Below, in pieces: positions 8,401-14,175 of a stretch of 14,175 bases of DNA. Numbering within the stretch: the first letter of the stretch is position 1; each line of letters opens with the position of its first letter. The position numbers and the translations under genes are program-made. This stretch comes from an uncultured Prevotellaceae bacterium (GTDB taxonomy: Bacteria > Bacteroidota > Bacteroidia > Bacteroidales > Bacteroidaceae): contig CAMYYX010000034.1 in assembly GCA_947303695.1 (NCBI GenBank), positions 1-14,175 of the forward strand, written 5' to 3'. The notes beneath the pieces are model-generated. The model ran no database searches, was not told where the DNA came from, and worked only from the letters and a program-made list of their open reading frames with translations.

Positions 8401-9520
8401 AGGCGCTATTGTCGTATGCAATTGATGTCACACTAGTGGCGTTGAGCCTGTTTTCGTTCGGAGAGAATGAATAATAACCGATTTCGTTTCTATTACGTGG
8501 TACGACAAACACACCTTTCTGCGCAAATCCTATAATCAGATTACCATCCTTGTCCGATGCAAACGACCTTACTTTAGCGAATTCGATATTCATGCTTGGG
8601 TCGTTGTAGTGGAACGATGACAGGTTCTCGTCCGCAGTCATTTGCCACAATCCATGATTATCTGTTCCTACAAGTATCTTGTCGTTTTGATCCTCAAACA
8701 GAGTTGTTATCGGCATCGGATTCGTAAGTGCATTGGGTGTTGCCCTGAGGATTTTCTGTTTGTAGTCATATACCAACATACCATGTCCTGTTCCAAAATA
8801 GATGTTCTTGGTTTTTCTGCTTTGGAGGATATCACTGACATTGTTTAATAATAAAATTCTATCAACATCAGGTGTTGTCTGGTATGTTTCCATAGCCATC
8901 GTTTTCAAGTTAATCTTGAATACCTGTCTGAAAACAACCGTTCCCCACAGATAACCATCCGCATCAATATATACCTGAGAGCAGAAAGGGAAAGGAGCAA
9001 TCTTTCTGAGTTTTCTGGTGACGACCGTATCAACTTCCTGTTTTTCCGTATCAAAGACAAACAAACCATTACCTTCAGTGGAAACCAATTTCATTCCAGG
9101 TTCTATATAGTCAATGATATGATTAACAGAATACCCCATAACAGAATCCTCATCAGCACTTAGTAACTTATGTTCGAGGGTACAATCTCTACCATTCAAT
9201 AGATAAAGACCATTACTGGTAGCAAGCCAATACTTATCGTCCTTATACTCAACCACTTTTTTAAAAGCATTGATACCTTTATGATTAGGAAACAGCTTTG
9301 TGATATTATAAAACTTTGTACCATCGAATACATCTATCTCAGATATTCCAGAAATCCATGCTAGACCCTTGGAGTCGATATCAATAGAATACATATCGCT
9401 GGAAGTTAGACCTGATTGGGTTGTGTAAAGTCGTGAAACTTGCGCAAATGTAACATTGCAAATAAGTAACATCAAAGTCGTTATCGCAAGTTTTCCGATG
9501 ACCGATTTATTGTATTTCAT
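5462..9520 (-). CDS. Hybrid two-component system (HTCS) sensor kinase/response regulator with AraC-type output
   Basis: A 1352-residue single-chain signalling protein that senses outside the inner membrane and regulates transcription inside the cell. The signal peptide is 1-26 (cut after VTFA). The periplasmic part has about 14 Reg_prop-type blades (e.g. IYSLSSDDYGTLWIGTAQGIF), enough for two seven-bladed propellers. A Y_Y_Y domain follows, ending in PNLPPGSYTLRVKAY just before a transmembrane helix at about 774-796. The cytoplasmic part holds HisKA with phospho-acceptor H827 (SIAHELRSPLT) and HATPase with N-box N943 (NILSNAFKYTPENG) and G-box 1004-1008 (GSGIG). The receiver has acidic residues D1095-D1097, phospho-acceptor D1138 (TDIRMPDG) and switch lysine K1190. 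A two-helix-turn-helix AraC domain completes it, with VSEVAYRVGFSSHSHFSNTFREYFG at 1304-1328. All catalytic residues are present. In this family glycan breakdown products are the usual ligands. No SusC/SusD or glycoside hydrolase gene lies in the window; the divergent secreted-protein gene is the natural target candidate. Confidence 0.97.
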   Translation of the reverse strand: MKYNKSVIGKLAITTLMLLICNVTFAQVSRLYTTQSGLTSSDMYSIDIDSKGLAWISGISEIDVFDGTKFYNITKLFPNHKGINAFKKVVEYKDDKYWLATSNGLYLLNGRDCTLEHKLLSADEDSVMGYSVNHIIDYIEPGMKLVSTEGNGLFVFDTEKQEVDTVVTRKLRKIAPFPFCSQVYIDADGYLWGTVVFRQVFKINLKTMAMETYQTTPDVDRILLLNNVSDILQSRKTKNIYFGTGHGMLVYDYKQKILRATPNALTNPMPITTLFEDQNDKILVGTDNHGLWQMTADENLSSFHYNDPSMNIEFAKVRSFASDKDGNLIIGFAQKGVFVVPRNRNEIGYYSFSPNENRLNATSVTSIAYDNSAFWVGTDGCGVFKLEIKGRNQKITPISAGLSSSLIQTIAIDKRNTVWVGSYGGGLQYLQGNQFVTPDWLRFLSSSYVMVLQYYPQKDLLFVGTNGQGVFVVDLANKSFTNLFSSMSFNGWIYSLSSDDYGTLWIGTAQGIFSYNIETKKGQEVKFPKSTLLMPQCLAIMNKTLLIGTNQGLISYNTQNGESFDVLPNENVKSIEVADKDIWLTTSKSVMRIDKQTMKSYSYSSFEGYYIGEFHRNAHFMTPSHDILFGGDNGIIKFNAIFMRVPKKLIYDISFTSVKINGAPVTYLPYKNQNVMNANVIALSELSLAHDQNSVAVSFGVPDFSTPNQVRYQYFLDGYDQSWHMASADLEANYPNLPPGSYTLRVKAYLENNEQSAVEKILLINIHQPWYNTIAAWLIYFILLFIMSYLGYRIYTERKRQKELLLAVSQEESLKEAKLRMFTSIAHELRSPLTMIVSPLSQLIASTTDQGLLGMYNVMKLNCDRLITTVKQITDIRKIDNGQFRLHFSEVNFKEYSTNVFESFSSYAKAKNINYRVDHFNPTQTLWLDKVHFEKIISNILSNAFKYTPENGRILVRTKSLMEDAIEWFEIRIYNSGSYISEEDIPHVFERFFQANNVTNETIGSGIGLNLVNELVNLHHGNIHVHNMEPDGVEFVLRFPLHKTHLTAEELSPRGEEDAEYQTKDDLFANVEFEPEQATDIDNADKTKKTVLVVDDDKSLCQYIKSQISDGYNVITANSGNEAWQEILKTRPDAVVTDIRMPDGNGIELSKRIKANPETDSIPIIMLTSENSDMAEINSLSLQVDHFISKPFNVLKLKGAISQCITVREKMMGKMRRTEVDYDYTEKTIDSADDKLFARINESLKKNLDDSSFGVNELANIVGISRVHLNRKMKDRYGVSPNNFIRSYRLKQAAYLLINNNVNVSEVAYRVGFSSHSHFSNTFREYFGMTPKEFIAYYTEHPEDTTFKKLLE

Positions 9521-9587
9521 ACGCTTCTTACATTTCTTTCTATGCTAATTCGGTTGATTAGTTGCGTTAGTATTAAGTTATTGACCA

Positions 9588-9595
9588 CAAAGATA
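9588..9595 (-). promoter_or_regulatory. -7 box of the HTCS promoter
   Basis: Read on the minus strand this is TATCTTTG, a perfect TAnnTTTG match. The nearest TTG on that strand (9620-9622) is 24 bp away, longer than the usual 19-21, so the -33 element is uncertain. It would give a leader of about 60 nt before the start codon at 9520. Confidence 0.6.
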
Positions 9596-9708
9596 GTGCT
9601 TTTCTATTGTTTTGAAAAACAAAAAAGCAAATTCCTGTGTAAAAACTTGAAAATTTGTAACAAAAACCCTTCTTTTGCACAAAAAACACCTGTTTTTCGG
9701 TAGAAATG

Positions 9709-9746
9709 CAACAAGCATTAACAGATTTGATACATTCTGCTTGCTG
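9709..9746. promoter_or_regulatory. Candidate operator: interrupted inverted repeat overlapping the -33 element
   Basis: CAACAAGCA (9709-9717) and TGCTTGCTG (9738-9746) are inverted copies matching at 8 of 9 positions, separated by 20 bp, so their centres are 29 bp apart. The right arm contains the TTG (9741-9743) used as the -33 element of the secreted-protein promoter. A dimeric regulator bound here would contact or block that promoter. Assignment to the adjacent HTCS is inference. Confidence 0.35.
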
Positions 9747-9770
9747 AGTTAATAATAATATATAACTTTG
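9741..9770 (+). promoter_or_regulatory. Canonical Bacteroidetes promoter of the modular secreted protein gene
   Basis: TTG at 9741-9743, a 19-bp spacer, then TAACTTTG at 9763-9770: both elements match the Bacteroidetes housekeeping sigma consensus at ideal spacing. Transcription should start near 9776, leaving an AT-rich leader of about 48 nt with no Shine-Dalgarno. Confidence 0.8.
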
Positions 9771-9823
9771 TAGCCGCTAAAGCAATAACACCAATTTATT
9801 AATTTTTATCAATCAATTTATTT

Positions 9824-12800
9824 ATGAAAAAACTTCTACTTTCAGCAGCATTTGCTTTTATGTCTTTTGCTGCGTTTGCTCAAGAAATTCCTAATGCTAC
9901 ACAATGGAAGATCGGTGACGATATTTCAGAAGCAGTGGGTTTTGGAAACTTGAGTTTCGAAAACGATCCTATGGACTTTTGGCAAGTTAATTGCACGAAA
10001 GGTGATCCAAACAAAACAGGAGGAGTATTTGAAATCTATGATGGTTCTGGTGAGGTCTTCCAGTGCATCTTACTACCTGCTGGTATGTACGAACTGAATT
10101 GCCAGGGTTACTACCGTTTTGGTACATCTTGGGATGTTGACCCTAATACTTATGAAAATGGAACATGGGAGAACCTTTCACAGCTCTATGCTACAGCCGG
10201 AACATACGACATCGAAAGCAAAGAGTTCGTTGCATCAGGTACAACATTTTCAAACCCTTTGATGCCTCGTTTGTTCGAGGAAGTGTACGAACAGATCTAT
10301 GTTGGTCCAAAAGAAGGTGAAGAGGGATATCCTGGTTGGGATATGTCAGACGGTTCATATTACGATGGCACGCGTTGGGGACCTTGTTCTATCCCTGGTT
10401 CACTTGCTTGGTTTGCTTCAGATAAGTATCTTCCATTTGAAAGCGATGAAGATGAAACTGTCTACAACAAAGTAACTTTCTTCGTAACGGAAGCTAGTTG
10501 GGTAAAGATCGGTGTTTCTAAGTTTGAAGAAAAAGCTGCCGACTCATTTATGGCTACCAATTTCCACCTTATCTACAAAGGTGATGCTGATGAAGCTGCT
10601 AAGATTGCGTTGGCATACAAGTCTTTGGAAATTGCTCAGCGTAAGGCAGAAGCCCTTGCAGATGAAATCATTATTGAATATCCTGCACTTGGCGCACTTC
10701 TTATGGACGAAATCATGGACTTAGACTATGATGACGATACTGTTGAAGGTATTGAAGCTGCAACGGTTGCATTCAACGAAATCTATGATGCATATGTAAA
10801 GTACTACGAACAGGCTAAGATGCTTTCTACTGCAATCACTACAATGGACGAACTGGCAGCAGCTACTGACTACGAAGGAAAAGACATATTCATGCAGGCA
10901 ATTGATGCAGCAAGAGTTATCGAAGAAGCAAGCGATCAGAGCCAGATTTCAGGTCCTGAGGCTTATTTGGAAGCTTACAATACATTGAACGAAGCAAGAG
11001 GTATTTATGTTTTGTCTCGTCCTGCTGTTGACGGTGTTTATAACTATTCTGACCTGATCAACCAGCCATTCTTCTGTAACAACGAATACAATCCTACTTG
11101 GGACGAAGACTTGCAGCAATTCATCTTCAATCAAGATATCGAAGAGACTTGGTGTAAGATTCAGGAGCAGGGATATTCTGAAGCTCAAGGCGAACATGCA
11201 GATTGGATTGATTTCTGTAGCAATGTAACCATCGCAACAAGTGGTAGCGATGAGGGTCGTTGGGTTATCAAATCAACTACATGGCATGGTGGAAATCCTG
11301 CAGCTGTTACAATGCAGCATGGATATCCTGCAATTGGTGGTTGGACAGCAGAGCCTTCTGGCAACCCAGAACTCCTGCACCAGACAATCACAAACTTGCC
11401 TAACGGATACTACAGCATGAGTGCTCTTATGTGTAATGTTCAGACCATTTCAGACCTCCAGTATGTTTATATCGAAGGTACAGGTGGCGTACAGGAAAAA
11501 GCAAACCTCACAATGGGTGCCCAAGGATGGTGGGGCGGATGGACTCGTAACTCTATTTACGAAAGACTTGAAACAGGTATGGTAGAGGTTACTGACGGTA
11601 AGGTTACTATCGGTTCAAGCTCTGACTCATTCTATGCTGTTACAGGCTTCCAGCTCTACTACTATGGTGAGACTCCTGACTTCACTGCTATGATTCAGAA
11701 GAAGCTTGCTAATGTATCTGCCCAAATGGAGAACCTCACATTCCCTGGCGACTACGCTTATGTAGATGCATTGTTGAAGACCCTTCCTGCAAAGATTGAA
11801 GGCTTTGATGGATACGATGCAGCTAACAAAACTATCGCTGAGATTGAAGAGTACATCAACACCGCTTACAACTATCTGAACAACTGGAAGTTGGGTGATG
11901 ATATTGCAAATGCACAGGCTAACTACGATGAAAACTCTGCTGAGTACAAGATTCTCGACAATATGTTCGACTACTACATGACCATCGGTACAGGCGAGAC
12001 AGATACTTACAAGACAGCTCAAGAGGCTTCTGAGTTGTACAATCAACTGTCTGACTACTTCACATACCGTGAAAAGGTAGCAGGATATGCAGACTACTAC
12101 CCAGTCATCAACGACATCATTGCTGACCAGAACACAGGTCTGTTGGCTGGTGTTACTTCAGAGAAATTGGAAGAGTACACAAAGGCACTTGAGGCAGCAG
12201 AAGCAATCGGAGCAGCTGCAGACGTCCGTAAGGTGCTCGAACCACTCGGTTTGGACAAGGCTACTCCAGAGAACCCTGTTGACATCACAGTTATCGTAAA
12301 GAATCCTAATTATGACGAAGGTTCTACTGGTTGGGATGGTGCGATTACAGTTGACAGTCGCCTCCACAATGCTGAGCGTTATAACACTCAATTTGATGTA
12401 AGCCAGACAATCAAGTCGCTTCCTGCAGGATGCTATCTCGTTAAGGTTCAGGCATACTATCGTGATGGTGGTAGCGCAGGTAGTGCAACTAGTGGTGTAT
12501 ATTACAATTGGTGGACTACTGCTGATGGTGACATTGATTCGTGGGAAAACAAGAATGTTGAGCTGTATGCTAGAACAGGCTCAGCTGAACTTGTCTCTTA
12601 CGTACAGTCTTTGGCAAGTGTTCAGTACACAGAACCTGGTACAGACAAGATCTTCAACAAGACTGATGATTCTAATGTAGAGCAGGCTACCGACGAACAT
12701 GGTAACTTATTGTATGACGATGATGGTAATGAAATCTGGACAGACCCAGATACACTTTGGTACACATACGACGATGCTGAAATCTCTTGGACATTAGACC

Positions 12801-13168
12801 AGCGTGTATACATTACAAACGAAGAGGGTGATACAATTGCAACTTACTACTATCCAAACTCTATGGAAGGTGCAAACGCTCGCTTCAACAAGACTCCAGA
12901 GGCTTATCAGAACGAAGTTGCTATCATGATTCCTGAAGGTGGAAACCTCACATTCGGTATCCGTAAGTCAACAGAAATCAGCAATGACTGGTGTATGTTC
13001 GACAACTGGAAGCTCTTCTACCTTGGTAAGGATGCACCAGAGGGTATTGAGGCCATTGCAGCCGACGATACTGCAGCTAAGGGTATCTTTAACATCGCAG
13101 GTCAGAAGTTGAACAAGCTTCAGAGAGGTCTTAATATCGTTGATGGCAAGAAGATCTTTATAAAGTAA
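9824..13168 (+). CDS. Large secreted protein with three related beta-sandwich-like modules and helical linkers, function unknown
   Basis: A 1114-residue exported protein with signal peptide 1-19 (cut after AAFA). Three segments share a pattern: 'LPaGxY' on a beta strand, an aromatic/Gly-rich middle, and an end resembling '(F/W)xLxYxG'. Module 1 spans about 36-253 (LPAG 84-87, NFHLIYKG), module 2 about 430-616 (LPNG 525-528, GFQLYYYG) and module 3 about 822-1068 (LPAG 866-869, WKLFYLG). Modules 1 and 3 also share QxYYRxG and WEN...LYAxxG. This resembles galactose-binding/CBM-like folds. Acidic helical linkers lie at about 254-395 and 617-815. The tail (about 1074-1114, GIFNIAGQKLNKLQRGLNIVDGKKIFIK) matches the short C-terminal domain common on secreted Prevotella proteins and possibly linked to type IX secretion. 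No catalytic motif is recognised. Aromatic-rich loops (GAQGWWGGWTRN) would suit glycan binding, which is inference. It is transcribed divergently from the HTCS. Confidence 0.9.
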   Translation: MKKLLLSAAFAFMSFAAFAQEIPNATQWKIGDDISEAVGFGNLSFENDPMDFWQVNCTKGDPNKTGGVFEIYDGSGEVFQCILLPAGMYELNCQGYYRFGTSWDVDPNTYENGTWENLSQLYATAGTYDIESKEFVASGTTFSNPLMPRLFEEVYEQIYVGPKEGEEGYPGWDMSDGSYYDGTRWGPCSIPGSLAWFASDKYLPFESDEDETVYNKVTFFVTEASWVKIGVSKFEEKAADSFMATNFHLIYKGDADEAAKIALAYKSLEIAQRKAEALADEIIIEYPALGALLMDEIMDLDYDDDTVEGIEAATVAFNEIYDAYVKYYEQAKMLSTAITTMDELAAATDYEGKDIFMQAIDAARVIEEASDQSQISGPEAYLEAYNTLNEARGIYVLSRPAVDGVYNYSDLINQPFFCNNEYNPTWDEDLQQFIFNQDIEETWCKIQEQGYSEAQGEHADWIDFCSNVTIATSGSDEGRWVIKSTTWHGGNPAAVTMQHGYPAIGGWTAEPSGNPELLHQTITNLPNGYYSMSALMCNVQTISDLQYVYIEGTGGVQEKANLTMGAQGWWGGWTRNSIYERLETGMVEVTDGKVTIGSSSDSFYAVTGFQLYYYGETPDFTAMIQKKLANVSAQMENLTFPGDYAYVDALLKTLPAKIEGFDGYDAANKTIAEIEEYINTAYNYLNNWKLGDDIANAQANYDENSAEYKILDNMFDYYMTIGTGETDTYKTAQEASELYNQLSDYFTYREKVAGYADYYPVINDIIADQNTGLLAGVTSEKLEEYTKALEAAEAIGAAADVRKVLEPLGLDKATPENPVDITVIVKNPNYDEGSTGWDGAITVDSRLHNAERYNTQFDVSQTIKSLPAGCYLVKVQAYYRDGGSAGSATSGVYYNWWTTADGDIDSWENKNVELYARTGSAELVSYVQSLASVQYTEPGTDKIFNKTDDSNVEQATDEHGNLLYDDDGNEIWTDPDTLWYTYDDAEISWTLDQRVYITNEEGDTIATYYYPNSMEGANARFNKTPEAYQNEVAIMIPEGGNLTFGIRKSTEISNDWCMFDNWKLFYLGKDAPEGIEAIAADDTAAKGIFNIAGQKLNKLQRGLNIVDGKKIFIK

Positions 13169-13228
13169 AGGCCAAATCCTCTCCCAGCTCTCCTTTAACA
13201 GGCGAGAGTGGAAAGAGTGAAAACTATC

Positions 13229-13259
13229 AGGTGCTCGGACGTTGGTTCGGGCACCTTTT
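13229..13259 (+). terminator. Terminator of the modular secreted protein gene
   Basis: AGGTGCTCGGA (13229-13239) pairs with TTCGGGCACCT (13246-13256) around a 6-nt loop, an 11-bp stem with two G-U pairs, followed by four T residues (13256-13259). It lies 61 bp after the stop codon. Confidence 0.85.
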
Positions 13260-13356
13260 CTTATGAGTTGTTTTGTCTGCCGTTGTCATATCCACTGTTG
13301 AAAAAACTATTCTATAATAATAAAATAAGGTATACAAAGCCTTTTTCTGCAAAAAA

Positions 13357-13384
13357 ATGGTAAATGATAAATGGTAAATGGTAA
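13357..13384. repeat. Four tandem 7-bp repeats (ATGGTAA) upstream of the acyltransferase promoter
   Basis: ATGGTAA (13357-13363), ATGATAA (13364-13370), ATGGTAA (13371-13377) and ATGGTAA (13378-13384) run head to tail, with one mismatch in the second copy. The tract ends 8 bp before the -7 box and covers the -33 position, the same arrangement as the heptamer tract before cysS. Confidence 0.9.
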
Positions 13385-13392
13385 ATATTTTG

Positions 13393-13400
13393 TAACTTTG
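13393..13400 (+). promoter_or_regulatory. -7 box of the acyltransferase promoter
   Basis: TAACTTTG is a perfect TAnnTTTG match. No TTG sits at the usual -33 distance, where the ATGGTAA repeats lie instead. The start codon is 18 bp downstream, so the leader would be only about 13 nt. Confidence 0.7.
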
Positions 13401-13418
13401 CCGTAATCAATTCATATT

Positions 13419-14175
13419 ATGGCACAAAGCGAGACAGAATTCAAGATAGACGTCGAAGCTATCATCAAAAGCAAAGCGGGAACCAAATATAAGTATTTCC
13501 CCCGATTTGTCATCAACTGGCTCAAGAAGATACTCCATCAGGACGAAGTGAACCGGTATCTCACAGGTCGTGCCAAAGGGAAATATGGTCAGGATTTTCT
13601 AGACGAGTGTGTGGCCTATCTTGAGATGACTCTCAATGTGAGAGGAGTTGAGGAGTTGCCGTCCAATGAAGGAGGCCGATACTACACCATCGTGTCCAAC
13701 CATCCGCTTGGAGGAGAGGACGGAGTGGCTCTAGGTAGTATCCTGTGTCATAAATACGACAGCAAGATTAAGTATCTTGTCAACGATGTGCTGATGAATC
13801 TCGAGGGATTGGCTCCATTGTGCATCCCTATCAATAAGACGGGGAGTCAAAGCCGTAACTTCCCCAAGATGGTTGATATGGCTTTCCAATCTGAGAATAA
13901 CGTGCTGATGTTTCCTGCCGGACTTTGTTCGAGAAAGCAGCATGGTGTCATTCGTGACCTCGACTGGAAGAAAACTTTTATCAGCAAAAGCATCGAATAC
14001 CAGCGTGATGTGATACCTGTACATTTCTCAGGACAGAACTCTGAGCGGTTCTATCGCATTGCCAACATCTGCAAGGCACTCCACTTGAAAGTAAACATAG
14101 CGATGTTGTTCCTTGTGGACGAGATGTATAAGAATGTAGGAAAATCATTTACTGTCACCTTTGGTGAGCCGATTC
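13419..14175 (+). CDS. PlsC-like lysophospholipid/glycerolipid acyltransferase, 3'-truncated
   Basis: An open frame of 252 complete codons that runs off the right edge, starting MAQSETEFKIDVEAIIKSKAG. It belongs to the glycerolipid acyltransferase (PlsC/LPLAT) family, which moves fatty acyl groups to a hydroxyl at the inner membrane. The catalytic block is NHPLGGED at 94-101: His95 and Asp101 keep the H-x5-D order, one residue longer than the classic NHxxxxD. The acyl-acceptor block is FPAGLCSRK (165-173) in place of FPEGTRSR. VIPVHFSGQNSERFY corresponds to the conserved proline block. These variants are typical of the Bacteroidales branch often annotated as 1-acylglycerol-3-phosphate acyltransferase. 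Some members of that branch act in glycine-lipid synthesis (GlsA-type O-acylation), but the substrate cannot be decided here. The ATG is the first in frame after the TAACTTTG promoter. Confidence 0.88.
   Translation, partial: MAQSETEFKIDVEAIIKSKAGTKYKYFPRFVINWLKKILHQDEVNRYLTGRAKGKYGQDFLDECVAYLEMTLNVRGVEELPSNEGGRYYTIVSNHPLGGEDGVALGSILCHKYDSKIKYLVNDVLMNLEGLAPLCIPINKTGSQSRNFPKMVDMAFQSENNVLMFPAGLCSRKQHGVIRDLDWKKTFISKSIEYQRDVIPVHFSGQNSERFYRIANICKALHLKVNIAMLFLVDEMYKNVGKSFTVTFGEPI

Larger units (their letters stand above)
9521..9823. promoter_or_regulatory. Divergent control region between the HTCS and the modular secreted protein
   Basis: A 303-bp AT-rich gene-free stretch. From left to right it holds the HTCS leader, the HTCS -7 box, a block rich in A- and T-tracts (about 9615-9697), a short palindrome AAAAAC-acct-GTTTTT (9682-9697), an interrupted inverted repeat (9709-9746), and the -33/-7 promoter and leader of the downstream gene. 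No small coding region or RNA gene is seen in it. Confidence 0.75.

Noticed and set aside
11627..12046. 139-codon minus-strand open frame inside the modular secreted protein gene
   Set aside because: Antisense shadow of a gene with a clear signal peptide, promoter and C-terminal domain; no independent start signals.
5462..13168. A complete polysaccharide utilisation locus around the HTCS
   Set aside because: No SusC (TonB-dependent transporter), SusD or glycoside hydrolase coding sequence is present in the window. Only the regulator and one modular protein are seen.
13171..13217. CTCTCC...GGCGAGAG inverted segment after the secreted-protein gene as a terminator or mobile intergenic repeat
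   Set aside because: Pairing is broken by an extra base, there is no T-run, and a better terminator follows at 13229-13259. It could be a decayed intergenic repeat but cannot be supported from one copy.
13357..13384. Heptamer repeats as a CRISPR array or replication-origin iterons
   Set aside because: The units are only 7 bp with no spacers, number just four, and abut a promoter; there is no cas, rep or DnaA-box context.

Overview
The window comes from a Bacteroidales genome, most likely Prevotella or a close relative. Four putative promoters carry the Bacteroidetes -7 box (TAnnTTTG, here always TAnCTTTG). Leaders are AT-rich and Shine-Dalgarno-poor. There is a one-piece hybrid two-component sensor/regulator (HTCS), and a long secreted protein ends in the 'GIFNIAGQKL...KGLNIVDGKK' type of tail common in this group. 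No rRNA, tRNA, CRISPR array or insertion sequence was seen.

Layout: (1) 1-2733, + strand, an M16B zinc metallopeptidase whose 5' end lies outside the window, followed by a hairpin. (2) 2960-3493, a small secreted Spy/CpxP-like protein with a Gly/Gln-rich repetitive tail, followed by a strong terminator. (3) 3668-5179, cysteinyl-tRNA synthetase (cysS), followed 19 bp later by a 66-residue membrane hairpin protein (5199-5399). (4) A bidirectional terminator at 5411-5449 separates these from the convergent HTCS gene (9520-5462, - strand). (5) A 303-bp divergent intergenic region (9521-9823) carries back-to-back promoters, helically phased A/T tracts and a candidate operator. (6) 9824-13168, + strand, a 1114-residue secreted protein built from three related beta-sandwich-like modules joined by helical linkers, followed by a terminator. 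(7) 13419 to the window end, a PlsC-like acyltransferase cut off by the window edge.

The peptidase, Spy-like protein, cysS, membrane protein and acyltransferase look like ordinary chromosomal genes, mostly in single-gene units with their own promoters and terminators. The pair worth attention is the HTCS and the divergent modular secreted protein. HTCS proteins usually sit beside SusC/SusD glycan-uptake loci, but here the only neighbour sharing the control region is a large non-enzymatic-looking surface or secreted protein. The inference is a sensor-effector pair in which the HTCS controls the modular protein. The sequence supports this only by gene arrangement and an inverted repeat that overlaps the promoter.
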